Positions 25,597-33,262 of a DNA stretch of 37,847 bases are shown one piece after another; positions within the stretch are counted from its first letter, which is position 1; the number at the start of each line of letters is the position of its first letter. Below the pieces are notes generated by a model. The model was not told the DNA's origin and ran no database searches. It saw nothing but the letters and a program-made list of their open reading frames with translations. Source of the stretch: Tychonema sp. LEGE 07203. Lineage in GTDB: Bacteria > Cyanobacteriota > Cyanobacteriia > Cyanobacteriales > Microcoleaceae. Where the stretch lies: assembly GCF_015207285.1 (NCBI RefSeq), contig NZ_JADEXD010000051.1:1-37847 (forward strand), written 5' to 3'. The position numbers were made by a program, and so were the translations under genes.

Positions 25597-26217
25597 TTAA
25601 TTTCCGGTAGCCGACCTGCCCTGTTTTCCGAGTCTAATTAGCACAAAGTATGACAAGTAAATTACATAAATCGCTAAACCTGTCAGAGCCAACAATCCCA
25701 AAAATTGAGGGTTTGCTCCAGCGTGAAACATTTGCTTGTACAGCCAAGGCGGGTCTAACCAAACGCGGCAAAAAGGTTCGTCAATTACCTGAATTTGAGA
25801 TTGAAAGGCGCAGGTTAAGAAGGGAATTTGAGCTATAGCGCCCAAACCGCTGTAAACAGTAATCGCCCACCGCCAAGCTGTAAAGGCCAGCTTCAAAGAG
25901 GATTGGGGGCGATCGGCAATTTCTTCGTTTAGATCCTCCCAAAACCACAGACAAGCAGGAATCAAGGCTCTCGCTATCACTGACGATACAAAGCTCAGAG
26001 GCAGCGCGGCCATCATCAGGTAAAGTGTAATTGCCAACAAACTGGCTACCCGCCAATAAATCATCAACAAACGGGCGATCGCGTCCGCTTTTGCAAAAAC
26101 AGCCCAAATCAGCACTACCAGCGGGATCGAAATGGTTAATAGCACAGACAAGCGGTAATCCATCCACACAAGTGGTTGAAACCAAGGCCCAGTGGCTGCC
26201 AATACAAGACTTAACAT
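25597..26217 (-). CDS. DUF3177-like multi-pass membrane protein
   Basis: The protein has 206 residues from ATG 26217 (MLSLVLAATGPWFQPLVWMDYRL). The frame continues 11 codons to a TTG that lacks support. I count four or five membrane helices (about 18-40, 52-75, 78-97, 120-140 and 175-197), with a charged WFWEDLNEEIADRP loop. The motifs WFQPLVWMDYRLSVLLT and YWRVASLLAITLYLMMAALPLSF resemble the cyanobacterial family DUF3177 as I recall it; function is unknown. It is a lone gene on the minus strand, after a gap from the HD gene and 315 bp before CP12. Confidence 0.75.
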   Translation of the reverse strand: MLSLVLAATGPWFQPLVWMDYRLSVLLTISIPLVVLIWAVFAKADAIARLLMIYWRVASLLAITLYLMMAALPLSFVSSVIARALIPACLWFWEDLNEEIADRPQSSLKLAFTAWRWAITVYSGLGAIAQIPFLTCAFQSQIQVIDEPFCRVWLDPPWLYKQMFHAGANPQFLGLLALTGLAIYVIYLSYFVLIRLGKQGRSATGN

Positions 26218-26473
26218 CTTTGGGAAAATATACTCGCTTATTTGTGACAAATTTTACTATAAAAATGCTCAAAAATCAGCAATTGGAACAGGCTCTTAAT
26301 GTTTTATTTGCTGCTGCACTTTTGCCAAACTTAGTTGGAACGTTTTCCCCGGTAAGCACAAGTGTATTTAAATTGTACAGTCAAGTTCGATCGAATTTTT
26401 GTGGGACTAGCCCGATCGCCCGCGCAAAAAATACAATTTAGATGCCCGACAGCTCGATCGACTGGTGAAAGAA

Positions 26474-26505
26474 TCCCGCACCGAAATTTAGATTTCGGTG
26501 CGGGA
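26474..26505 (-). terminator. Hairpin terminator downstream of cp12
   Basis: A perfect 14-bp stem (TCCCGCACCGAAAT / ATTTCGGTGCGGGA) with a 4-nt loop lies 27 bp after the cp12 stop. On the minus strand it is followed by TCTTTC, a weak T tract. Confidence 0.8.
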
Positions 26506-26532
26506 GGGAAGACAAGGAGCTAAATTGCTCGT

Positions 26533-26769
26533 TTATTCCTCGTAGATGCGGCATTCAGCAGCGTCAGGGTTGTCGTCGCAAAATTTATCCAAGGAATTTT
26601 TAGGTTTGACTTGCTTTTGGTGGGAAGCTTCTGCTTGCAGTTCTTCAACTGCGTCCCACGCTGCGGCACATTCCCCGGAAGTTGCGCCCTTGACGTCACA
26701 GACGGTACGAGCGCTTTCTAGTTCTTCTTCAATTTTTGATTCGATGTTGCCTGGGGGTGTTGTTGTCAT
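26533..26769 (-). CDS. cp12: CP12, redox regulator of the Calvin cycle
   Basis: CP12 is a small, largely disordered protein that binds glyceraldehyde-3-phosphate dehydrogenase and phosphoribulokinase into an inactive complex in the dark, under thioredoxin control. I start at ATG 26769 (MTTTPPGNIESKIEEEL), giving 78 residues, the normal size; the open frame extends 44 codons further but that part is not CP12-like. Both cysteine pairs are present, Cys24/Cys34 and Cys64/Cys73, around the core AAWDAVEELQAEASHQK, and the C-terminus FCDDNPDAAECRIYEE is the GAPDH-binding end. A strong hairpin follows the stop. No clear Shine-Dalgarno site is seen. Confidence 0.96.
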   Translation of the reverse strand: MTTTPPGNIESKIEEELESARTVCDVKGATSGECAAAWDAVEELQAEASHQKQVKPKNSLDKFCDDNPDAAECRIYEE

Positions 26770-27232
26770 AAAAAAAATGCGGTAAATGAGAAAGGTTTTC
26801 TTTTTGAATGTTAGCTTGTGTTCGATTTGCAGTTTCGGTTTAGCGACCCCAGCTAATAATAGCTTGAGAGTGCTGTTGCAGCAGCCCAGATAGAAACACA
26901 TTGATAACTGCGATCGCAGCAGCCGTCTCTACTTTCTGCTTTCAGAGCCTGTTGGCAGATTGTGCGACTCAGGCATCTATGCAGGTCGAGCCAAGCTTAG
27001 TTTTGTTGAAAACATTACACGATATTGGGGTGTCAAACTCTATTGAGCTCGATCTTTTAAGATTTAGCGGTAGACTGCATTCCACACTTAACGAACCGAT
27101 CGGACACTGATGTTAATTTATGTTAACACAACAAAGGCGATCGAGAGTCGATCGGCGAACAAAAACGTCCCGCCAGCGGCCAGTTCCGGTTAGCCTAATG
27201 TATAGAGATAGTTTTATAGAGAAATTCGCCCT
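26770..27232. other. Divergent promoter gap between cp12 and the FIST gene
   Basis: This 463-bp region separates two divergent genes and must hold both promoters. I see HIP1-like sequence at about 26911-26917 and GCGATCG near 27137, but no clear operator. A 69-codon plus-strand frame (26901-27110) has no RBS or known domain, and I do not call it. Confidence 0.45.
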
Positions 27233-28486
27233 ATGGACAAGCAAAACCAAATGCAATGGGTCAGCGCTTTATCAACCCGTCCGTCTTTGGAATCAGCCCT
27301 GAAAGAAGTTGTAGAACAAGCCGATCGCCAATTAGAAGGCCCGGCCGATTTAGCGCTGATATTTATTTCATCTGCCTTTGCCAGCGAGTATTCTCGGCTG
27401 ATGCCTTTAGTGCAAGAACTGCTGCCGGTGCCAGCGATTCTAGGCTGCGGCGGGGGAGGGGTCATCGGCACGAACCGGGGCGGTCTCACCGAAGAAGTGG
27501 AGGGTTCTCCAGCCGTCACCCTGACTCTGGCCCGCTTGCCGGGAGTGAATGTCAGAACATTTCACGTCGGTGCAGAAGAACTGCCGGACTTAGACAGTCC
27601 CCCGGATACTTGGGTGGATTTGTTGGGCGTGCCGGCCGGCGAAGAACCGCAGTTTATCATCTTGGCAGACCCCTTTTCGGCAAAAATTAACGATTTGCTG
27701 CAAGGGCTAGATTATGCGTATCCCGGCGCGCCGAAGATAGGGGGACTCGCAGGCGGGGACGGTGCGGGCAGGGGTGCGGCGCTGTTTTGCGACTATCAGC
27801 TTTACCGGGAAGGGACGGTGGGACTGGCTTTGAGCGGCAATATAGTTTTGGAAACGATCGTCGCTCAAGGCTGTCGGCCGATCGGGCATCCGTATCGGGT
27901 GACGGAAGGAGAGCGCAATATTTTGCTGAAACTCGAAGAACAAACCGACGATATTGGCAGCGGGGGCATCGAGCGATCGCCCTTAGAGGCCCTGCGAGAG
28001 TTAGTTCAAACCTTGAGCGAAGCAGACCGAGAATTAGCGCAGCACTCGTTATTTGTCGGCTTAGTCAGCGATGAATTCAAGCTGAGATTAGAGCCGGGAG
28101 ATTTTTTAATCCGCAATCTGTTGGGAGTAGATCCGAAAGTGGGGGCAATTGCGATCGGCGATCGAGTCCGTCCCGGACAGCGCATCCAATTCCACCTGCG
28201 GGACGCGCGCACCTCCGCAGAAGACCTAGAAATGCTGCTCGACCGCTATCAGCGGGATGCTGAGTACAGGGGTACATCCAGCGCCGGCGCATTGATGTTC
28301 TCTTGTCTGGGGCGCGGCGAAGGGCTTTACGGTCAATCGAACTTTGACTCGCGACTGTTCGGCAGGTACATCAAAAACATTCCCCTGAGCGGCTTTTTCT
28401 GCAACGGCGAAATCGGCCCCGTGGGCGGCAGCACGTTTCTGCACGGCTACACCTCCGTATTCGGGATTTGCCGCCAAAATTCATAA
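27233..28486 (+). CDS. FIST-domain (FIST_N/FIST_C) signal-transduction protein
   Basis: The 417-residue soluble protein has the FIST_N pattern in its first half: LALIFISSAFASEY, ILGCGGGGVIGTNRG, VTLTLARLPGVNVRTFHVG, ADPFSAKINDLLQGLDYAYPGAPKIGGLAGG and LYREGTVGLALSGNI. FIST_C follows in the second half: RNILLKLEEQ, FVGLVSDEF, DFLIRNLLGVDPKVGAIAIGDRVRPGQRIQFHLRDARTS, ALMFSCLGRG and SGFFCNGEIGPVGGSTFLHGYTSVFGI. FIST domains are predicted small-ligand (often amino-acid-like) sensors that usually work with separate kinases or cyclases. This one is free-standing with no kinase next to it, although three kinase-cyclases lie 4 kb away. Conservation in cyanobacteria is high. The start at ATG 27233 has no strong RBS. 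Confidence 0.9.
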   Translation: MDKQNQMQWVSALSTRPSLESALKEVVEQADRQLEGPADLALIFISSAFASEYSRLMPLVQELLPVPAILGCGGGGVIGTNRGGLTEEVEGSPAVTLTLARLPGVNVRTFHVGAEELPDLDSPPDTWVDLLGVPAGEEPQFIILADPFSAKINDLLQGLDYAYPGAPKIGGLAGGDGAGRGAALFCDYQLYREGTVGLALSGNIVLETIVAQGCRPIGHPYRVTEGERNILLKLEEQTDDIGSGGIERSPLEALRELVQTLSEADRELAQHSLFVGLVSDEFKLRLEPGDFLIRNLLGVDPKVGAIAIGDRVRPGQRIQFHLRDARTSAEDLEMLLDRYQRDAEYRGTSSAGALMFSCLGRGEGLYGQSNFDSRLFGRYIKNIPLSGFFCNGEIGPVGGSTFLHGYTSVFGICRQNS

Positions 28487-28494
28487 TCTTGTTG

Positions 28495-28735
28495 AGGGTT
28501 GACTGTTGACTGTTAACTGTTGACTGTTGACTGTTGACTGTTGACTGTTGAGAACTACCAACTAACAACTAACAACTAACAACTAACAACTGCCAACTGA
28601 CAACTGCTTTCCTAACAACTAACAACTAAGAGGGCCCGCCCGCACCATCCACCGCCCCTACAAACCAACAACTGCCAACTGCTTTCCTGTCAACTAACAA
28701 CTGCTTTCCTAACAACTAACAACTGACAACTGACC
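28495..28735. repeat. Mixed heptamer tract with third copy of the GC-rich unit
   Basis: TTGACTG heptamers (28495-28548) are followed by CAACTAA, CAACTGC and CAACTGA units. The 31-bp GC-rich unit AGGGCCCGCCCGCACC...GCCCCTAC sits at 28631-28661 and is identical to the copies at 5649 and 5749. ACTGCTTTCC recurs three times (from about 28601, 28677 and 28701). Confidence 0.85.
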
Positions 28736-28738
28736 AAT

Positions 28739-28772
28739 AACTAAAAGCGGCAGTCACCTGCCGCTTTTAGTT
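28739..28772 (-). terminator. Hairpin terminator of the porin gene
   Basis: Arms AACTAAAAGCGGCAG and CTGCCGCTTTTAGTT with loop TCAC form a perfect 15-bp stem 21 bp after the porin stop. Read on the minus strand the stem ends in a TTTTAGTTATT tract. The FIST gene converges on it, so it may work both ways. Confidence 0.9.
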
Positions 28773-28792
28773 TTAACTAGATTTAGGAAACC

Positions 28793-30859
28793 TTAGAAAC
28801 TAAAGGTTGTACGGAGGAGTCCGACCCAGATATCGTCGTTGTTGTTGTTGTGTTCGGGATTCATAATCACATAAACGCCCGGTGTCACTGAGATAAAGTC
28901 ATTGACTTGGAAGCGATAGAAACCCTCCAAGTGATAAGAGGTGTTGCGGTTTCTGGCGACATCGCTCTCGGTAACTTTTGGCGGTACACCAAAGACAAAA
29001 CCGAGGAGGTTGCCTTGCCGGCCAACATCTGCCAGGGCCAAAGTGATAGCACCATTCTGGATGGTAGCCTCGTTGTTGGAATTCCGCAGTTGTTCAGCCT
29101 TGGTGTAACCGTACCAACCGCCAATCTGAAAGCGGCGGCTGGGTTTGAAGTTAACTTGCACGCCAAAGTTATCAGAGCCAGTGGCTGATTGACCGAAGGG
29201 TCGGTTAGCCAAGGCACTGCCCGTACTGCCCATGATGCCCACATCGCCTGCCCGATTGTATTTCCGGGTGTAAGTCAGGCCCAAATCAAACGGTTTGCTA
29301 AAAAAGCCGATCTGACCCAAAGCGCTGAAAGAACCATTGAAAACGCCCCTGCCGTTTGCGGGGTCGGGAGCATCGCTGTCGCCGGCCAGATAGGCTGCGG
29401 TAGCTCGGAGGCTGCCCAAGTTGAAACTTACACTTGCGCCCGCTCCTTGCGGCCCGCGGAACACGGCCGGGTTGCGAACTCCAAATCGGGAAATTGAGCC
29501 TGTACCGGTAGAGTTAAAGGGTGTTACCGTGTCTGCAATTTCATCCAGGTCAAGTCCTTTAGGACCGACAAAGACTGTAGCAGCACCGACTGGGAAACGG
29601 TAGTACACTTCGTCTAGTGAGAAATTGCTGTTATCACCCCCATCAAAGGGCAGGCGAGTCATGTTAGTACCCGTAGCGGTTGCTGCTCCGTAGTTGGGGA
29701 CGTTGACTGCTTGCAAGCGGGTTCTGAGCAAGTCTCGACCGGTGAAGCTGGTGTTGAAGTTCAACCGCACCCGGTAGCCGAGGTTGGTGACAGTTTTGTC
29801 GTCCCGCAGCCCAACACCATCTCCGAAGGTGTCGCTGACGGCAAAAATGGCTTCTCCGGCCAGTTTGGTGGTGGTGGAGAATTGGTTGGCTTCGAGTTCT
29901 GCGGTGCGGGCTTCTAGGCCGTCTACTCGTCCGCGCAGGGTAGCGAGTTCGGCTGCAAATTCTTCTTGCAGGCGTTGCAGGATTGCTAAGTCGTCTTTGG
30001 TGACGAAGGTACCTGTTGAGGAGCCAATTAGTTTGGTTACTTGGTCTAAGCAGGCGTTGAGGCCGGCTGCGAATTCGTAGCGTGTCAGGGCGCGGTTGCC
30101 GCGGTAGGTGCCGTCGGGATAGCCTGCGATACAACCGTAGCGTTCGACTAGGGATTGCAGGGCTTGGAATGCCCAGTCTGTCGGCCGCACGTCGGATAGT
30201 TGAGAGACCGATGTCACTTGGGACATGGTTCCTGACTGTTGTGCCGGCAAAGCTTGGGGTGCTGCTGGAACGATCGAACCGCCCATTCCTCCGGGTACTG
30301 TCTGAGCAATTTCTACCTTAGTAGCTGGGGTAGTAGCTGGGGGGACAGCGGCGGCGGCTGGCACTTGAATTTTCGCAGCGGTTTCTGTCTGGGTGCTTTC
30401 CACTGCCAAGTCTGATGCTTGGGGCGCAGGTTGGGCTGTATTCGCAGCAGCTAGGGGTTCAGTCGCTGTTGTCGCGGGTGCGATTGCGGCTGCTGACTCG
30501 ATGTCGCTGGCTGTTGCTTGCAGTGCTGTTGCGCTGGTTTCCGGTGCAATTTTTGCCAGTTTTTCAGGCTGGTTTTGTGCGCCGTCCAAGTTGGCCGGGG
30601 TTTGGGTTTCCGGAGCAGTGCTGTTTAAAGCTAGCTTTTCTGGGGCGGCAGGGGCTGCTGCAACTGGTTCTGCAACTGCTGCTGCAACTGGTTCTGCAAC
30701 TGCTTCTGCTATTTTTGATGCGGATGACTTTACTGCGGCTAGCTGGTTGGCTTCAGCGGTTGCGGTCGCTTCGGCTGCTAGGGCAGCGGTACTGACGACT
30801 GATGATAGCCCCAGTATAGCGGGGGATACTAGCAGTAAATTCCAAAAAGTTCTGTTCAT
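28793..30859 (-). CDS. SLH-domain outer-membrane porin (OprB/'iron uptake porin' type)
   Basis: The 688-residue protein starts at ATG 30859, set by GAGGAAA just upstream and by a good signal peptide (MNRTFWNLLLVSPAILGL...ALAAEA); the 41-codon upstream extension is not signal-like. An unusual Ala/Pro/Thr-rich region spans about 30-210. An SLH domain follows at about 215-275 (LSDVRPTDWAFQALQSLVERYGCIAGYPDGTYRGNRALTRYEFA), which in cyanobacteria anchors the protein to peptidoglycan-linked polymers. A coiled coil (about 280-325) and an OprB-like beta-barrel complete it, with the terminal Phe in RTTFSF typical of outer-membrane proteins. Related proteins (SomA/SomB, Slr1908 group) are the main outer-membrane porins; several are implicated in iron or solute uptake. 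The substrate here is not known. Confidence 0.93.
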   Translation of the reverse strand: MNRTFWNLLLVSPAILGLSSVVSTAALAAEATATAEANQLAAVKSSASKIAEAVAEPVAAAVAEPVAAAPAAPEKLALNSTAPETQTPANLDGAQNQPEKLAKIAPETSATALQATASDIESAAAIAPATTATEPLAAANTAQPAPQASDLAVESTQTETAAKIQVPAAAAVPPATTPATKVEIAQTVPGGMGGSIVPAAPQALPAQQSGTMSQVTSVSQLSDVRPTDWAFQALQSLVERYGCIAGYPDGTYRGNRALTRYEFAAGLNACLDQVTKLIGSSTGTFVTKDDLAILQRLQEEFAAELATLRGRVDGLEARTAELEANQFSTTTKLAGEAIFAVSDTFGDGVGLRDDKTVTNLGYRVRLNFNTSFTGRDLLRTRLQAVNVPNYGAATATGTNMTRLPFDGGDNSNFSLDEVYYRFPVGAATVFVGPKGLDLDEIADTVTPFNSTGTGSISRFGVRNPAVFRGPQGAGASVSFNLGSLRATAAYLAGDSDAPDPANGRGVFNGSFSALGQIGFFSKPFDLGLTYTRKYNRAGDVGIMGSTGSALANRPFGQSATGSDNFGVQVNFKPSRRFQIGGWYGYTKAEQLRNSNNEATIQNGAITLALADVGRQGNLLGFVFGVPPKVTESDVARNRNTSYHLEGFYRFQVNDFISVTPGVYVIMNPEHNNNNDDIWVGLLRTTFSF

Positions 30860-31756
30860 TTTCCTCACACCTTCACACTCTATATGAACTCGATCGGCAA
30901 TTCCCAACTGGTCGTTTTTTGTGGTTGCTTGCCTGCTGAGAATAACTGCCAATATAGAACCTATCCATAGCTGCTGATTCACAGTAGGGGTGTCTAGTTC
31001 CCGCTTGAACGTAGGGCTGGGCTTTTCTACGGCAAGGGCATCAATTCAGGTCAAGCCCACAATACAGTTGATTATACCATCACCCACTAATTTCATCTCT
31101 CGATCGCCAGATTAGTTTGAGTAGCTGTACGGGCGATCGAGAACTGCTTGTAGGGGAGCGACCACCATCTGACTCAAACTGACAGCAGCCCAAAGTTTTT
31201 GGTTGCGCCAGACTTAACAGACAGTTACAGGTACGATCTCGTCTGCTTGTCGCCTCTCTTATACAGCTTTCGATCCCAATATGTCAAGCTTTTTAACCTA
31301 ACTTTAAACCTCGCGACCTTTGGGGGGGCTACTTTCGGGCTGCTGGGAACCCAGCGGACTTTCGTACTTGTAGATGTACCCTAGAAAAGCCTAATTTCAG
31401 GCTTGACCAATTTGGCTTTTCTGACGGTTCCAGCAGTCGGGACTTCGTTGGGCGATCGTCCTTTTTGAGACAATCTGTCGCCCGGTTTAATTCACCACTA
31501 CTTTAACACAATTTTTGGGTGTTCTGAGTGCGGCTGCAATTGGTGTTCCTTAACATCCGATCGCGCCGGGAATGCTGTGTTGTTTGAGATACCAACTCTA
31601 CCCAAATTTTCTAGCGGTTTGAACGATGTTTTTGTGGGCGATCGCAGAATTTTAATGCTAAGCTGGCGTAAATGCTGGACTCAAAAATCAAGCTGCTGTC
31701 CGAACAAAAAAAACCAAAGGCTGTGGGTGGAAGTTTTAGTAAAAGAATGAGGGGTT
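30860..31756. other. Gene-free divergent region of 0.9 kb between porin and glycosyltransferase
   Basis: It should hold the promoters of both genes. The only structures I see are the inverted repeat at 31383-31422 and a C/G-rich stretch near 31320. A 61-codon frame at 31199-31384 lacks features. I see no tRNA or riboswitch. Confidence 0.4.
31383..31422. repeat. Nested inverted repeat (hairpin)
   Basis: AGAAAAGCC (31383-31391) pairs with GGCTTTTCT (31414-31422). Alternatively AAGCCT (about 31387) pairs with AGGCTT just inside, so two exclusive folds are possible. It lies 335 bp upstream of the glycosyltransferase and could be a terminator of an unseen transcript or a regulatory leader. Confidence 0.4.
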
Positions 31757-32701
31757 ATGGAAGATTTTGGTATTATTATTGCTTGCTGCGACCAAGATTA
31801 TCTGTTTGCTAAGGGTTGCTGTGCTAGCATCCGATATTTCTTGGGAGATGTGCCGATTTGTCTGTTGATTGACGGTACGTTTTCTGTGAGTGCTTTGGAA
31901 AAGTCCTACGGGGTGCAAGTAATCGATCGCACAACAGTGTCCGAAGAGGTTCTCAGAAAAAGAAGTTTTGGTTGGGGCAAAACTAAGATGATTGCCTTCT
32001 GGGAAAGTCCTTGGTCAAATTTTCTGGTTTTGGATGCCGATACCATCGTCTGGGGCGATGTTCTCAAGTTTGCTAATTTTAAGGAATTTGATTTTATTGT
32101 AGACCAACCTTGTCAGGAAAATTCGGATGCAGATATTTCCAAGTTTTTCTTCGACATTCCGGGTGTTGAAAAACATTTTCCCAGTTTTAACTGGTCGCAA
32201 TACCGAGCCAATTATTTCTGCACCGGAACTTTTTTTGCTAAACGCGGCATTTTTAATTTGGAAGAATACGTAGAAATTTTAGATTTTACGGCGGCAAATC
32301 CGGGGATATTTAAGTACGGAGAAATGGGTTTTTTGAATTTTATGATTTTCCGGGCGGCCTGGGAAAATCGGCTGCGGGTGCAAAGTGTGGATATGCAGTT
32401 TTTGGTGCCGGATTTTGACCGGGATTTTGTGAAAAAGCGGTTTCCGGTTGAGTCAAGCGGGCCTGCGGGCGATCGGGCTGAGGCGACTGTGATTCACTGG
32501 TGCGGCCCGAAGCCGAGTTTATCGACATCTAAAGTTTACTCGGAACCGATGAATTTTTGCCGCCGCAAGTGTCAGGAGGATGTTTGGAACCGCACGGGTT
32601 TGGCGGCCCAGATGTCGCTGCAGTTTGAGGATTGGCAGCGATCGATCTACCTGTACAAGAATAAGTTTAAGAAGAAGTTTCGGCAGTTGGCTGGTAAGTA
32701 G
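31757..32701 (+). CDS. GT-A-type glycosyltransferase (GT8-like)
   Basis: The 314-residue protein starts at ATG 31757 with GAGGGG 2 bp upstream. The N-terminus GIIIACCDQDYLFAKGCCASIRYFLGDVPICLLIDG matches a nucleotide-sugar-binding fold. The metal-binding DxD motif is in FLVLDADTIVWGDV (about residue 95), and a late VIHWCGPKP with His near residue 255 resembles the C-terminal metal-ligand His of GT8 enzymes. There is no signal peptide or membrane helix; the C-terminus is rich in Lys (KNKFKKKFRQL), which could bind membranes. Donor and acceptor sugars are unknown. It is next to a porin gene but in a separate unit, so a cell-surface polysaccharide role is only a guess. Confidence 0.75.
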   Translation: MEDFGIIIACCDQDYLFAKGCCASIRYFLGDVPICLLIDGTFSVSALEKSYGVQVIDRTTVSEEVLRKRSFGWGKTKMIAFWESPWSNFLVLDADTIVWGDVLKFANFKEFDFIVDQPCQENSDADISKFFFDIPGVEKHFPSFNWSQYRANYFCTGTFFAKRGIFNLEEYVEILDFTAANPGIFKYGEMGFLNFMIFRAAWENRLRVQSVDMQFLVPDFDRDFVKKRFPVESSGPAGDRAEATVIHWCGPKPSLSTSKVYSEPMNFCRRKCQEDVWNRTGLAAQMSLQFEDWQRSIYLYKNKFKKKFRQLAGK

Positions 32702-32706
32702 ATAAT

Positions 32707-32838
32707 ATCAATTCCGGTTGCACTTCTCCGGAATTGTTGACTGTTGACTGTTGACTGTTAACTGTTGACTGTTGACTGTTGACTGTTGACGGGCGGGTCG
32801 AAAAACTGAATGGTTGAGTGTTAACTGTTGACTCGATT
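32707..32838. repeat. TTGACTG heptamer tract
   Basis: After CAATTCCGGTTGCACTTC and CGGAATTGTTG (reverse complement of the unit at 7603-7635), TTGACTG/TTAACTG heptamers run from 32736 to 32790 and again near 32818-32834. Confidence 0.8.
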
Positions 32839-32851
32839 TTATTATTCCGAA

Positions 32852-33262
32852 CTAATTCCTGACTTTTTTGCAGCAATACCAAATCCGGGTTGGCTACTGG
32901 CTACGATTTCTAATTTCGGAATTATTTTACCGCAGAGAACGCAGAGAACGCAGAGAAAGACCAGAGAGAGATGAATACAGGGCTAGGGTTCACTCATCTA
33001 CGGGCAAAACTTGGCGCTGTACGCTGATTTAGATTTCTCGCCTCTAATTCCTGACTTTTTTCCAGCCATACCCCATCCGGGTTGGCTACTGGCTACGATT
33101 TCTAATTTCGGAATTATTTTACCGCAGAGAACGCAGAGAACGCAGAGAAAGAGCAGAGAGAGATGAATACAGGGCTAGGGTTCACTCATCTAGGGGCAAA
33201 AGGGGGCCGGCTGGGGGCAAAACTTGGCGGTGTACGCTGATTTTGTGGCTTTCTCGCTGAGT
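32852..33262. repeat. Tandem duplication covering the 3' end of the 701-residue protein gene
   Basis: Copy 1 (32852-33041) and copy 2 (33044-33262) share CTAATTCCTGACTTTTTT, CCGGGTTGGCTACTGGCTAC, CGCAGAGAACGCAGAG, GATGAATACAGGGCTAGGGT and TTCACTCATCTA. They then share the coding tail of the downstream minus-strand gene. Copy 2 includes the real stop and last codons (33182 onward); copy 1 holds a fossil of that gene end with a 15-bp deletion (of GGGGCCGGCTGGGGG-type sequence). Confidence 0.85.

Noticed and set aside
26770-26901. N-terminal extension of CP12 by 44 residues
   Set aside because: CP12 is normally about 75-80 residues starting as MTTT..., and the extension is not conserved-looking.
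26901-27110. 69-codon plus-strand frame between cp12 and the FIST gene
   Set aside because: No ribosome-binding site or known domain, and it lies in a divergent promoter region.
31199-31384. 61-codon frame upstream of the glycosyltransferase
   Set aside because: No RBS or domain; it ends at a hairpin but otherwise looks like chance.
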